Shown piece by piece: positions 1 to 13,335 of a DNA stretch of 64,000 bases. This stretch comes from Lepidurus packardi. Lineage: Eukaryota; Arthropoda; Branchiopoda; Notostraca; Triopsidae. Location of the stretch: the NCBI GenBank assembly GCA_023053545.1, contig JAKZAN010000005.1, positions 12,028,001 to 12,092,000 on the forward strand, read 5' to 3'. The translations under genes and the position numbers were made by a program. The notes beneath the pieces were generated by a model. The model saw nothing but the letters and a program-made list of their open reading frames with translations. It did no database searches and was not told where the DNA came from. The first letter of the stretch is position 1; each line of letters opens with the position of its first letter.

Positions 1-36
1 TCCGTTTTGTCAAATTTATTGGATGTGTGCTTGTAG

Positions 37-3000
37 ATCAGCAAAGTGTGGCGTCAATGGACGAGGGTCCCAACTTTGTGTTGGAACATTTGGCCACTTT
101 TACTATTTCAGCCCAAACTGGTTTGGTTTACCCGGCTGATGGCATGCGACGATTATTAGATATGGAGAAATCCTCAGGCATTTGGACTCAGAAGATGCAA
201 CTGCGGCTTGAACGCAAATGGGTGGTTATCATGGACAATGAAAATGGGGTAAATTCATTGTTTAGAAACTGACTATACTTTCCAAGTGCTTCTTTCTAGT
301 TTCTCACTGTTCCGTTAAAGAGTGGATTTTTTTGGAATTTTTTGATTTTTCTTGGTGTTAATTTGTTTCTTGGAAAAGATGGGGGGTTGATTTTTGGAAC
401 GGTTTCTTGGTGTTAATTGGTTGATGGGAATTTTGGGGATTTTCAATGTTGTGTTACATTTGAATTTGGTATAGTTGGGATTTGGAGCTTGATTTTTGAA
501 CATTTTCTCTTAGGATATCGTGGAGAAGTTTCCGTTGCAGCTTATACGGGATCCGACCGGGTTTACCAGCACCAATCCTCGCGAAATGTACAACAACATA
601 TTCGTCTTCATTGTTGGCGAAGATGTGCAAGGTCAAAATCCAGCGGAAATGCATATTTTTCAGGTAAATAGGAGGATTTTTCCCTTTAAAATCATTCAGA
701 CTTGATCTTGAACTAACACAAACTAAGCCAGTTAAGTGTTGGTCATAGTTCTCAAGCTATAAATGCAGGTAAAACGTTATAATAGTTGATAGATATTCTG
801 TAGACAATCGTATTCGGTTCATAAGGGTCATTTTACGATCTGTTTTCCCATGAATATGGCCTTAGGGACAAAATTAACTCGGTCCATAAGGGTCATTTTA
901 CCATCTTTTTTACCATGAATTCGGCCTTACAGACAAAATCAACTCGACTTACGAAACGAGAGTAATTGCATGGTTGTAGAAGGATGAAGGTGAGATTAAG
1001 AGTACGAACTTGCAGGGATCAAGGGAAAGAAAGTTAAGTTTTTCCTGGTATTTCGTGTTACGCGTTTAAACTTTAGCAAAGATGTGCAAGGTCAAAATCC
1101 AGTGGAAATGCATATTTTTCAGGTAAATTGGAGGATTTTTCCCATTAAAATCGTTCAGACTTGATCTTGAACTAACACAAACTAAGCCAGTTAAGTGTTG
1201 TTCATAGTTTTCAAGCTATAATTGCAGGTAAAACGTTAAAATAGTTTATACCTATTCTGTAGACAATCGTATTCGGTCGATAAGGGTCATTTTACCGTCT
1301 GTTTTCCCATGAATATGGCCTTGTAGACAAAATTAACTGGGTTCATAAGGGTCATTTTACCATCTTTTTTACCATGAATTCGGCCTTTATAGACAAAATC
1401 AACTCAACTTACGAAACGAGAGTAGTTACGTGGTTGTAGAAGGATGACGGTGAGATTAAGAGTACGAACTTGCAGGAATCAATTGAAAGAAGAGTTAAGC
1501 TTATCTTGGTATTTCTTGTTACGCCTTTAAACTTTAGCAAAAAAGGTTGATTTTGTTTTATCTTTATCGCCTTTCTTTTCGGTCAAGTGACTGATAAAAA
1601 CGGGAGCAATTACTCAACACCTTGTTTTTTTGTTTTTGTATTTTTTAAGAAGCTGAACTCACCCTAGACCTTGACATGATATTTCCAATCAGGATTTGAT
1701 GAGAGGTGTCAGTCGTTTTTTAATCAGTTGGAATTAATTTGTTTCGTTTTTTTTTTTTGTATTACTTTTTTCCTCCTTGTGTCCCGTTTCGTCTCTGTAG
1801 TGTGTAAGAGTGTCAGCGCAGGAAGTGGTGGAAGAAATGAAGTTATACATGGCTGGTAAAGGTCGTCCAGGGGCGGGGCCAGCGCGAATTCCACCTCCGC
1901 CCAATAACCCGCCACCTGATCCGCCACATAACGGTTTGCACGTGCGAGAGCAAGTCAGTGCCTTCAATGCGGTTGCTCAACGTAAGTTTTTGAGATGCAC
2001 TTGCTTATCTGGTGTTGGTTGGTTTAAAACGTTGAAACGGAAAAAGGAAAAGGTTCAAGTGTGAGTTACCAAGTGTGGGAGGCCTTAGGAATGGGATATA
2101 GATTAAGAAGTGAGGAAATGTGATTCGTTTTCTAATGGAATTTGTGTGGTTTTTATCTTATTTTTTAATCTGGTATTTTCTTTTTTTTATATATTATTTT
2201 TCCTTACTTTTAGAGCGTGAAAAGACGGGGTTTAATAGGGAAATCAATGACGAAACTAGTTCCACTTCAAGCGAAAAATACGAACGGGAAGTCGCTATTT
2301 TGAATCGGTGCTTTGACGATATCGAGCGATTTATTGCTCGATTACAACATGCCGCAGCTGCCAGCCGGGAATTAGAGCGCAGGCGCAAGTAAATAGATAC
2401 TTTTTTTGAAATTCTTAATTGTTTATTAAAGATATGAGTTTGACTTTTTGAGCAATTTAGTTAAGTAGGTCCGAGATCCTTGGCAAATACTGTTTTAGAG
2501 ATGTTATTTTTATTTTGTGTTCGTTCGTTCGTTCATAAGGGTCACTTTACCGTATTACAACCCGTTAATTTAGCCTTACAGACAAAAAGTTAGATATTAA
2601 TGTACTTTTTCTTAATAGTGACGGAGTATCCCTTTTCTATTCAAAATGATATACGAATTTAGATTTTTGCTATTTGAGTTTTATTTGCTTATTATATGGT
2701 TCATAAAGGTCATTTTAATCAGCTTTACCTATGATTTTGGGTCTTATGAACACGGCTAAATGACATAAGGGTCATTTTAGCTAGCTATAGCATATGATTG
2801 TAGGCCTTATGAACCGGCTAAATGCCTTTAATTTTCGAAAAAAAAACTTTTTTCTGTAGGAGTCGCAAAACTAAGAAAAAGGATCGAGATCCTTGGCAAA
2901 TACTGTTTTAGAGTTTTTTTTATTATTTTTTGTTCGTTCGTTCGTTTATAAGGGTCACTTTACCGTATTACAACCCGTTAATTTAGCCTTAGAGACAAAA

Positions 3001-6000
3001 AGTTAGATATTAATGTTCTTTTTCTTAATAGTGACGGAGTATTCTTTTCTGTTCAAAATGAAATACGAATTTAGATTTTTTCTATTTTAGTTTTTTTTGC
3101 TTATGATATGGTTCATAAAGGTCATTTTAATCAGCTTTTACGTATGATTTTGGGTCTTATGAACACGGCTAAATGACATAAGGGTCATGTTAGCTAGCTA
3201 TAGCATATGATTGTAGGCCTTATGAACTCGGCTAAATGACATAAGGGTCATTTTAGCTAGCTATAGCATATGATTGTAAGCCTTATGAACTCGGCTAAAT
3301 GCCTTTAATTTTCGAAAAACTTTTTCTGTAGGAGTCGCAAAACTAAGAAAAAGGATATGGGAGATGGCATGCTATCTATGCGAGCTCGACCGCCTCCTGA
3401 GCCAGAGTTTGTGGACATTTTCCAGAAATTTAAACTCTCGTTTATTCTCTTGGTAGAATTTCTCTTCATTTCTTCCCCTCGAACCCCAACTTTCATTCAT
3501 ATTCTCTTCTCTTAGGCTAAATTGAAAGCCCATATCCACGATCCTAATGCTCCAGAATTAGTCCATTTCTTGTTCACTCCGTTGGCCTTAATCGTTGACG
3601 CTTCAAGGGATGGACACGGTACGTCCACGCCCAATTTACCGTCCAAAGTAGTGACGCCCTTATTAACACAAGACGCGGTGGAACTACTCGAAAATTGCTT
3701 AACAAGCAAAGAAACGGAATTGTGGCAGTCGTTAGGCGAGCCATGGCAAGTACCCAGGGAGAAGTGGGCGGGGCTAGTGGCTCCTTACAATCCCGTCTTT
3801 ATGGACGGATGGACGCCAGATATGTCCTTCCTGAATACTTCCAACGTGGGCTCCGCCCCTAATTCCAGCCGAGGTGCGAGCACTGAAAAAGAAGATTTAG
3901 CCCCGCCCAGAGAGGCGAATAGAAGCCGTGGTCCACCAGTAAATCCATTTTTCTTCATTCTTTTCCGCTCTGCAGCTGAATCGGGATCGTTTCTATTTTT
4001 TTTTAATTTTTTATATTTTTTTTTTAGGAGCCTAGACGGTATCCAGACGCTCGACAGAGCCCAGGCTATGATTACGACAGCGAAAGTTCACCCAGAAGAG
4101 GTCGGAAGAATGTATTGCCAGGACGTGAAGGTTCTCGCACGCCTCCTTCTGAACATGGGTACCCTCCCTGGGGTGCAGGAGGCGGAGCTAGTGCTGGCAG
4201 CAACATTTCGGATGATTCCATCGACCATTTGCCGATGGATGCTTCCAAATTCGAGCGTCAGCAGCAAGAATGGTTGGAAGAACTACGCAATCGTGGGAGT
4301 AAAGTCGTCCAAGTGACTTATCCTCGCACAGCTAATAATAATAAAGAGCTAACAGTCGTCCGTGGAGAGTATTTGGAGGTAAAAGAGCCTTCCTTTGCCT
4401 CTCTTCCTCGCTCTTAATTTATTTCCTATTATTCTAGTATTTCTTGTATAAACGTAATAATTTGCTTAAATTAATGAGAATAATGGGCTTCAGTTACTGT
4501 GTGATAGAAAAAAAGAAGATATAGTTAAAGGATTCTTTGTTTAAATAGGTGTTGGATGACAGCAGGAAGTGGTGGAAGTGTCGTAATATGCGACGTCAAG
4601 CAGCCCATGTGCCGCATACCATTGTTACTCCGGTGCAAGGCGAAGATGATGTCTTTAGCCATTCAGACGTAAGTGCTGCTTTTCCTGTAATTAGAGCTAT
4701 TTCATCCACATCCGTAATGCGCTAAATAGTAGTTTATCAGTAGCTAAATAGTAGTTAATCAGAAGCTAAATAGTAGTTAATCAGTAGCTAAATATTAGTT
4801 CATCTAGTGAAGCAATAGATTCTAAGGAAATAACGTCACAGTAGATGACACTAGGTCCTTTGTTTACTATTTGAAGTAGACTGTAAACAGTCACCATAGT
4901 AACAAGCATTAGGCCACGCCATGTTACTTTAGTTACGTCACGATCCGAGCTTTTCACGTCAACAACAGCACTAACCGTTCTTCAGAAAGATGTAAAACCA
5001 GATTCTTCTATAAGTCTAGAATGCAAACTATAAAAGTGAGTCAGAGTATTCATGAGATTTGAAAAAGTGAGTTGTTGATGTTGTTATTGTCTTAAATACC
5101 ATCAGTTATGAACTTGGAACCGCGAATCTGTCAAAGTAGTTGGAATTATCAGATTTATTCAAAGTTTTGTGTTTGTTTTATAATTGTAGAGTTCTCCACG
5201 CCCTACACCACCAGCATCGGCCAATGATTGGCAACGTAATCAACGCCAAGGGCCACGAGGTGAATTCAGATACTTCTGAAAACTTTTCTTGGGCTTTTAT
5301 TATTATTTTTTTTTGTTATTTAAATTTAAATAAAAATGTTGTGCTGGGGGAAGAAAAAGCGCTTCTGTTGGGGAATCCGTTGCAATACGTTACCTTGTTT
5401 ATTGAGTTTTTTTTCCCGAAAAGTTCCCCGTGTCGTGTATTTTTGCTAAATCCTTTACAAAAACGGCGTTTTTGTTGGCTTCCGTCCATGTGCCTTAAGA
5501 GATTTGGACTTATTAGACATACTTTGTACTTTTTTGGGGGTTAAGTTGCTGAATGAAATTCCAAAGTGTTTTGGAACTTGGCTTTTCTTGAAACTTTTAG
5601 AACAAAACGCAGAATCAAGTGAAAAACCGACCGTTGACTTGCTCATTTTTGATGCCGTCCAAAGTTTTAAGAAATCATTTTAGTTTTTGGAAACGAAGCC
5701 AACAAACCCTTTAAGAAAGTTGGTTGGTATTGTTCGAGTTTTTTGGTTGATTTAGAAGAATATATCGAGTAGCTTTTAGGAGTGGACCAGGTCGTGTAAT
5801 CCAAAGATTTATTCCATTTATGTTGTCAGGCCTGGTACTTAAAAAAAAACCTCTTAGTTAGTCTTTTTTTAGGGATTTATTCCTTTTATCTTTTTGTTGT
5901 TTTTTTCACTTGATTGGAAAGCGTCGGATATTTGTCAAGGAATATGTGCCTTTCATTGTAAGTCTGCTAAATGTATGTAAATGTGTCCCGTTTGACAGCC

Positions 6001-8295
6001 ATGTCCAATATATACCAATATACTCCCTCTTCGATGCATTTTTTCATTGTTTTGTGTTCGTCTTTCAAGACTTCACATTCGGTAAAAATTACCCATAGAT
6101 TATGAAGCTTAGCTTCCTAAAAACAACGTAACTTTCCGTACTTTTCTATGACATCGGGATGAAAAGATAGAAGAGTTTGAATTTTCCCATTTTGTAACGA
6201 CTTTACCAAGGCGGGGCTTAGAACGGCTTAACGGGGATTGGTGGGTTCGTGTTAATGCTGACGTCATTCTTGTAATGTTTGTTTAATTTGTCCCGCGCTT
6301 AATAGTCAACCTGGAAATGCGTCCAATATCTCGTTTTAATAAGTGTTTCAAGCCAAAGATGCTTATAATTATCTCACAGGTAAGCTTTTCATCTTAATTA
6401 AAATAATTAAGTCGGAAGATGTAGTGACAGAAAACGTTCGATTTCTATCCTTCTCTTTGTTATTAGTCCCAGTGGCGCGTTCCGTAAGCAGCGAAATAAG
6501 CGAAGACGAAGATGGATTACCAGTTGGAAGACCTCGACGTCAAGAATTGGATACAATGTCGGTCATTTCGATTCCGCCGCCACCTCCACCCATGCCAACC
6601 GCATCTCCTCCTAAATCCGAAACTAATACCCTGAATCGAAAGCCCAGCACGAACAGTTTCGCGACTATGCAACGCAGTAAGCTTCTGTTTCCTTTCCTAA
6701 CCCACGCTTTGTTCTATTTAACAAGGAATTGGATTGACTATCTTATTTTTTCTCTTTTTTTTTATTTGTTTACTTATATATTTGTTGTTTTTACCCAAGG
6801 TCCGAGCCAGCAGGACTTGATGTACCAAGAACTGAAGCACGTGCTGAACTTATTCAAGGATAAACCCGACCTAAAGATTGTGAAAACACCGGAAGTGTTT
6901 ATTGACCAACAATCGACAGTTTCGGAAGTCCAGTCTTGGCTTGAAGCTAAATTATTCGATAATAGGTAATTTTATTTGTATGGAAAGCATTTATTTATTT
7001 ATTTAATGAATTATTATGCTTAATTTTTGCTTAAAATAGTTAACTAATTGCAAGTTATTTATATGTTGGGGGACATGTAGTGTTAAGAAACAGCTGGGTA
7101 ATATGAATGGAAAGGAAGTCATGTTGTTGAAACGTCACGAATGCGAGAAGCACTTCGGGAAAGAAGAAGGACATCGTTTGTATTCGCAACTTGAAATCCA
7201 ACGCACGAATTCCAAAGTAAATAATTTTCCAATACGAGAATCGTAATAGTTAATCTTACTCATGAGAACTACTTACTGTTAATCATAGCATTTGGATTTT
7301 TATTCGATTGACTTGGGATTTTGATTTTGATTATGTTAATGTTTTTAGTATACTGCCAAGAGTTCCGAGTTGAAACAAATCTTGGAAAGACGTCGCGACG
7401 CTGTGGAAAACAAAGGAATCGACGTAGAATCGGGCAATAACAGAGTCACTGGCAAAGTACCAGAGAAGAAAGCGACGAACGGATATGCGAGTGTTGAGAA
7501 AAAGGCCCCCGAAGTAAAGAACAACCCCATTTTCCCCAAAGCAATTCCCAGCGCCCCCCTTTCCCCTCCGCCTGTACCTGAACGAAACAAGCCCGACACT
7601 TCAGAAGCTAACCGTTATGCCAATACATCCAAACCGACGCCAACCCCGATTCCAGCAATGAAACCAGTACCGAAACCAGCTCCTCCTCCCGAACCACCTA
7701 AAGCGAGCACGAAACCTAGCAAAACTTCCCAAAATGCCGCCTTTCCCAAGCCTAATTGGGCTGAAGACATGCCAGACTACGGTAAGTTAACAAAGACCGA
7801 GAATATTTCAACATCTACCTTAAACATTCTTGAAGTTGATCCTTTCAAGTATTTATATATTGCAACGTAACAGCTCTAAAGGGGGATTAAGGTTTCAAAA
7901 TGAAAAAAATACGTGTTATAGGACAGACCAAATGAAGTATTATGGCTGAAGAACCCCTATGGTAATTATGCGTGTTAACGGAGTAATTAATTATTTAGCG
8001 AAATAAGCGCCGCCCCAGGGGATGGGCTTTCGGTTGTGAACCCGAACCGAAACTTGTCCAAAGGCCAGGCGCGGGTCTCGGCCCGCCAGGACGGCGCTTG
8101 AACGAGCAAAAAGTTCTATTCTACGATTGAGTTTTTGAAACGAATTTAAGCGTATTTTAGCTTTCTTGTAGAGTATAAGTGAATAATCTAACATAAATTT
8201 TCGTTCTAGAATCCGACCAGGAGGGGTACATACCTACTGGAACTTTACGTGACGTCATTCGCCTCCAACGCAAAAGGATGGGCATTATCAACTGA
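37..8295 (+). CDS. EPS8: EPS8-like signalling adaptor (5' end outside window)
   Basis: Actin-regulating adaptor of the EPS8 family, which links receptor signalling to Rac and caps or bundles actin. Exons read as 37-248, 514-663, 1801-1981, 2214-2388, 3332-3452, 3516-3938, 4028-4378, 4549-4668, 5190-5259, 6467-6676, 6800-6965, 7081-7216, 7349-7781 and 8210-8295; all phases join without a stop, giving about 943 visible residues. The order matches EPS8: PTB domain (VLEHLATFTIS, GIWTQKMQL, EMHIFQCVRV), the helical stretch (EVAILNRCFDDIERFI), the central conserved block (FQKFKLSFILLAKLKAHI, ELVHFLFTPLALIV), an SH3 region (ELTVVRGEYLEVLDDSRKWW), Pro-rich linkers, and the C-terminal SAM-like effector region (STVSEVQSWLEAK, ELKQILERRRDAV). 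The start exon lies upstream, since the first visible exon begins at a splice acceptor. Exon edges were placed by eye from homology and GT-AG sites. Confidence 0.92.
622..1545 (+). repeat. 459-bp tandem duplication including an EPS8 exon end
   Basis: Position 622 onward recurs at 1081 onward. Each unit starts with the last 42 bases of the PTB exon plus its GTAAAT donor, followed by intron sequence with repeated 'cataagggtcattttac' blocks. The second unit therefore contains a decoy exon at about 1077-1122, with its own TAG acceptor and GTAAAT donor. It is 46 nt long, so its inclusion would shift the frame. Confidence 0.85.
2470..3345 (+). repeat. Tandem duplications in EPS8 intron with truncated exon copy
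   Basis: The block beginning 'gatccttggcaaatactg' occurs at about 2474 and 2889. The first unit ends in a copy of the next exon's acceptor and first bases (2860 onward, 'gagtcgcaaaactaag'), which then runs into intron sequence; the real exon starts at 3332. A smaller unit of about 63 bp ('gacataagggtcat...') is repeated at about 2760, 3173 and 3236. Confidence 0.8.
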
Positions 8296-8722
8296 AAACA
8301 ATGCTATCAGTATCACACTTGTCATATCAGGCCTTTACTTACATGCAGATATTATCGTAGTTAAGTTTACTATCAAGCTTAATGATTGCTTTATTCCCCT
8401 ACGATGAATTTTTCTTTAATCTTGTATTTTCCTTTTTTCCGCGCATGTATTTGTAACTAACTTGTACATCGTAGCACCGATAGGCGAATTTACATTTACA
8501 AAGATTGTATAGCCTAGTTCTAAACAACAAAAGCTGTATTGCCACTTCAAAGTATTGACACAACTGGTTTTTCTTTCTTTTGAGCTTCAATCGTCGAATT
8601 CCAGCCTTTATTTACTTCCCAAGACTAGACCCCGCCCCCTAGTAATGCAACATGTCCCATAGCAGTACGTACAGCTCCTCGAAAACATTGCCACAACATT
8701 TACAATACACTTTAGTACTATT
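8296..8722. other. Intergenic between converging EPS8 and DEPDC1
   Basis: 3' ends of two convergent genes. On the minus strand an AATAAA (plus-strand TTTATT at 8607-8612) lies just past the DEPDC1 stop and probably serves as its poly(A) signal. I see no gene here. Confidence 0.6.
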
Positions 8723-11700
8723 CTAGAGGCGCAGTCGTCGCAATTTCCCACCCAATTTCAATTTCCCGCTTCTTCCTTTGTTGTGGTAGTCTTCGGACTT
8801 TTGTGCCAAGAAGAAAGCTGCTTCCGACTCCGGCGTAGGGAACCTCTTGCGAAAAATTTCAGGGTAGGCTTCTTTAAACTGAACAATGTTTTAAAATATT
8901 TACATTTCAATTGAATCCTTCTTCAATTCAAGCATTTTGAACTGAAATTTCAGTTTCTTGTCATTGTGCTAACTCTGGTTTCATTTATACTAAGGACAAT
9001 TTACTTGTTGAAGTCGTTTGCGTCGGTCTTTGTCTGCCATGGCCCTGTCCTCGAGAATTTGGTCCAGTAATGCTTGGAGGGCTTGCTGGGAGGCTGTAAG
9101 GCCTTGCTGCTGATAACTTTGTGGTGACAATTGGATGCAGAAGGCGAGCGGAATGGCGTCATCGGGCTGGAATTGGATCTGTTTGCAAAAGACAAGTCGC
9201 AAAACGAAAAGAAAAGGGGAAAGGAGGGAATGAAGGAACATTCCGGAGGAAGAAAGAGTCGAGAACAGAAGTAAATGTCAGGCATCAATGAAGGCATTCA
9301 AAAGGAGTACAAAGATTGCAATACAACTCACTACATAGTAAAAAGGAAAAGGGTGAGAGATGATTTCCGTAAGGTTAATATATGAACCACGCCGATGTTA
9401 ATGTTTCTCGAATGATTTCAAGATCGATTTTTTTTTTTTTTTACCTTCGTCCTCTGCAATTCCATCAGTCGATCGCGAACTTGGCCGCAAAGCACAGGAG
9501 GAATTGACATGATGGTCTCGCAGTTGTCCATCATAAACGAAACGAGACGCACGGCCAACAATTCGTCGTAGTCGGCTTCTTCCGGAGCGCAAATAATACA
9601 ACGGTAGAACGTATTAACCATCTAAAAAATATTTGCAAAAATGAATTAACCTGCATTTACTCAAATTAAATTAACCCCCCATTCCGTTAATTAAAAATTA
9701 ATAGTACGATTCATCCTTAATCATAAGTAATCATATCGGTTACTTCGAAAAAAATAAGAATCATACTAATGATATTATTATAATTATCTTATTTTATAAA
9801 TAGTTTTATATATTAAATATTTTATTTTATAAATATTTTTATATAATAATTATCTTATGAATATTTCTGTTCAATATTATAAATAACCTAAATTTAACCA
9901 AAATTCCATAGTAAAAAAAAAACTTTTGAAGAATCCTACTTATGCTCTGTTCAGAAAATCAACGAATTTACTCATTTTGCCAAAAAAATTCTTGAAAAAA
10001 ATAAAAAAAAATTGACGAATCTTACTAGTGATCTACTCAGCAAACCAGCCTGAATTTACTCAAATTTTACCCAAAAATTCCTTGAAAAAACGAAAAAAAT
10101 TGACGAATCTTAATAGTGATCTATTAAGAAGACCAATCTGAATTTACTCAAATTTTACCCAAAAATTCCTTGAAAAAACGAAAAAAATTGACGAATCTTA
10201 ATAGTGATCTATTAAGAAGACCAATCTGAATTTACTCAAATTTTACCCAAAAATTCCTTGAAAAAACGAACAAAAATTGACGAATCTTACTAATGATCTA
10301 TTAAGAAGACCAAACTGAATTGACTCAAAATTTTACCAAAAAATTCCTCAAATATCACACCAGAAAATTGACGAATCTTACTAGTGATCTACTCAGAATA
10401 CCAGCCCGAATTTACTCAAATTTTACCCAAAAATTCCTTGAAAAAAAGGAACAAAAATGGGCGAATCTTACTAGTGATCTATTCAGAAGACCAAACTGAA
10501 TTGACTCAAAATTTTACCAAAAAATTCCTCAAATTTCACACCACAAAATTGACGAATCTTCCTAGTGATCTATTCAGAATACCAGCCTGAATTTACTCAA
10601 ATTTTACCCAAAAATTCCTTGAAAAAACGAACAAAAAAGGACGAATCTTACTAGTGATCTATTGAGAAGACCAAACTGAATTGACTCAAAATTTTACTAA
10701 AAAATTCCTCCAATTTTCACACCAGAAAATTGACGAATCTTACTAGTGATCTACTCAGAAGATCAATGAATGTACACATTTTGCCAAAAAAATTCTTGAA
10801 AAAAAATTTAAAAAATGGACAAATCTTACTAGTGTATCTCAAATCTCTCAAAATAATCTAAAAATAATCTCAAAATAATAGTAAATCTCAAATTTTACCC
10901 AAAAATTCCTTGAAAAAATACGAACAAAAAGGAACAAATCTTACTAGTGATCTGTTGAGAAGACCAGGTTCAAGTACGAGATTGCCATTGGCCGCAACTT
11001 TGCCCATAAACCTAAGTAACAAGTGCAGTCTTCTACGGTGTCCTGGCGGCAGTAATAGGCACAGCAATTGGAAGGCAGTAATGGCCAAATTCTCTCCTTC
11101 TTCGTTTAAAAAACCTAGTAAAAATTCCGAACTAAGACCCCTAATTCTCTTCGTTCCCTTTTAGGTTTAGTTTTTATAATCAATAAGCGAGTAAGCAAGC
11201 GAGAAAAAGCGGAACGATCCACAAGTACCCGGCGTACAAGCTTTGGCTCCATAAAACGCCGGCAATCCCAAGCGGCGCCCAACAAAGCGCTTACTTGGCG
11301 AGCACCGGTAGCGCACGAGCCCCAAATCGTTGGGAGACCCTCTTAGCGGCGATTGCTGGTTCAAATCTACCAGCGATCGACTCAACAAATGCGAGAAATC
11401 CCTCAGATTTTCATATTCGTGCGTCTGCGTGTCTCCGTTGCCCCAATTCGGACTCAAAAACGATCCGTTCGTGCGAAAGGATGCCAAACTTGACAAACTA
11501 CTACATTGCCACTCGGTTTGGTTCAGATTGTTCGACGATCCGTAGACCAGGTTCACGAATCCGCCCGAGCGATTGCGCAAACGCTCTAAACTACTGTAAG
11601 CATCGGGCGTTTTCTTGGAAAACGAGTCGTGATGGAGCATTTTGCGCCGGATGCTCGAACGCGGGTTGGAAAACCTCGCGAACGACTTGGCGTCGACGCT

Positions 11701-13335
11701 GGGCGTCTCCAAAGGTACCGGCCTGCTGGCATGGAAACGATCGAGGGATTGCTGGGGGATAATCCGAGTTTCAGGTTGATCGGACGTAAACGCAGTTTCA
11801 AAACAGGTATTGGGCGTGAGCATGGCTGAAATGAGCTGGCTGCTTAACGCTACCGGTAAGTTAGACGTCGAAGCCATCTTTTGGGGGAAATTCGCCTCAG
11901 CTTGAGCTGCACTCACCCCTTTACGGTACCGCAGACTGCGGAAGCGCTGGCTAAAGCCTTTATGGACTGGAGTTGGGTTCAAAGACGGTTTCACGTCCGG
12001 CATTTCGCCTGAACCCACCGGGAAATTGGGCGTCGAGGTTTGATGCTGATTTATACTCATATCTAGCATCAAACTCTCGATCGAGGCCGTCGAAGTGACA
12101 ATTGGGTCTCTTTGGGAGCCCAAGTTTTCGGTTGGTTTTTCGTCACTATGACTTTCTGCTTGCGCAAAGACTTGCGCAAACGTATTATACAGCGAATAGG
12201 TCGTTAAAGGACCTGATGTGTTGGTGAAAAAATCGCAGATGACTTTAAACACGTCCACGTGCGAGTTGGGGTAGTTTGGAAGCCTGTCAGCGTCCAAATT
12301 TGGCCCTGGAAAAAAATGTAAAAAATTGTAAAAAAAATTGTAAAGAAATACTTTTAACCTTATCGTTAACCTTAGGTTCGTACACATGTTTTACGTACAA
12401 TTGGATAAGGCTTTCATGCCGTAGAGGACCCAAGGAGGTGGAACGTGGCCTTCTTCTTGAGGAGTAGCTTTAACTACTCCTCTGGGTCCTAAATGGCTCA
12501 CGTTCCATGCAATCCAAGGGCCTTTCACACACGCTGGGTTCATTATTTCCTCCACAGTGGTTATCCTCAAGACTCGAGCCAACCTAATATGACAATAATG
12601 GAATAAAAAATGGAATCCGAAGGAAACGAACCGTCCTAAAGTGCAGTTTTTCCATACATCTTCCACTTCTTCTTGGCTTAATTGGCGCGCAGTGAGGCGA
12701 CATTCCATGAGCGAATCTGTGGCTTGTTGAGCAGTTACTTGTCGAGAGCTGTGAGTCGCTCTTGCGTACTTTTTTAACGTGGGGGAGCTATTTGGAGCTT
12801 CGTTCGCGAATCTGTTCACGTTCAAAGACGCCAAAGGAGCTCTGCCTGGCGTCCTAGGGTTCTTAAACGGCGAGCGATTGGTTAGTCTAGATAAACATGT
12901 TGTAAAGAGTGAGAAACTAGCTGTAGAAAAGAAGAGAAATTTACCTGTAGAGGCCAGCGTTCTCTTTGAAATGTTCCATTTGGGCACTGACGCCTCCACG
13001 GATGTCTTCGAACACCCCAGCTTTGAGGAATTTGCACAATAACTGTGCGACTTGGTCTTTGGTGACGCTGGGGCCGAAGTGAGGATTAGTGACCAGTTTG
13101 CCATGCAGCCAAACCACAGCTTCTGACGCTGTAAAGCAGTTTTCGTACTGTCGTAACTGTCGCCAATGCTTTTTCATGGGCATACCGTTAGTAAACGTTC
13201 GTATTGCTTCATTCCACTAGATAATAACGCAATAATTAGATTAAAATGTTCCATTTCGAGGTGTGGAATTTGAATATTTACCAAACGCGTTGCACGGTAG
13301 GGACCAGAGAAAGACTTGGGTTTTTCAGGCTCCAT
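8723..13335 (-). CDS. DEPDC1: DEP domain-containing protein 1 (DEPDC1)
   Basis: Orthologue of DEPDC1, a nuclear and cell-cycle-linked protein with an N-terminal DEP domain and a C-terminal RhoGAP-like region. Exons on the minus strand: 13335-13282, 13216-12945, 12886-12632, 12583-12399, 12305-11229, 11114-10945, 9621-9445, 9178-9005 and 8878-8723. They sum to 2520 nt (839 residues) with consistent phases. Diagnostic matches: the start MEPEKPKSFSGPYRATRL then WNEAIRTFTNGMPM (DEP); LSQEEVEDVWKN; RITTVEEIMNP; the RhoGAP-like core with AFQLLCLLLPPGHRRRLHLL and DELLAVRLVSFMMD; and a tail with EAYPEIFRKRFPTPESEAAF. The large fifth coding exon (1077 nt) holds the Ser-rich low-complexity middle. The ATG at 13335 is the first Met and matches the family start. 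Its stop converges on EPS8. Confidence 0.93.
9950..10944. repeat. ~88-bp intronic minisatellite in DEPDC1
   Basis: About ten imperfect units of 87-91 bp (anchor 'gacgaatctta' at 10014, 10102, 10190, 10279, 10370 and on). Each holds 'tcttactagtgatct', which on the minus strand is the end of the flanking DEPDC1 exon plus its GTAAGA donor (real site at 10945/10944). The array was evidently seeded by the exon-intron boundary and now offers multiple donor-like copies. Confidence 0.88.

Noticed and set aside
9950-10945. Regular repeats that could suggest a CRISPR array
   Set aside because: Units are 87-91 bp imperfect tandem copies without unique spacers, in an intron of an animal gene.
11295-11829. 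Plus-strand frames inside the DEPDC1 middle exon
   Set aside because: Antisense shadows of a long minus-strand exon; no family resemblance.
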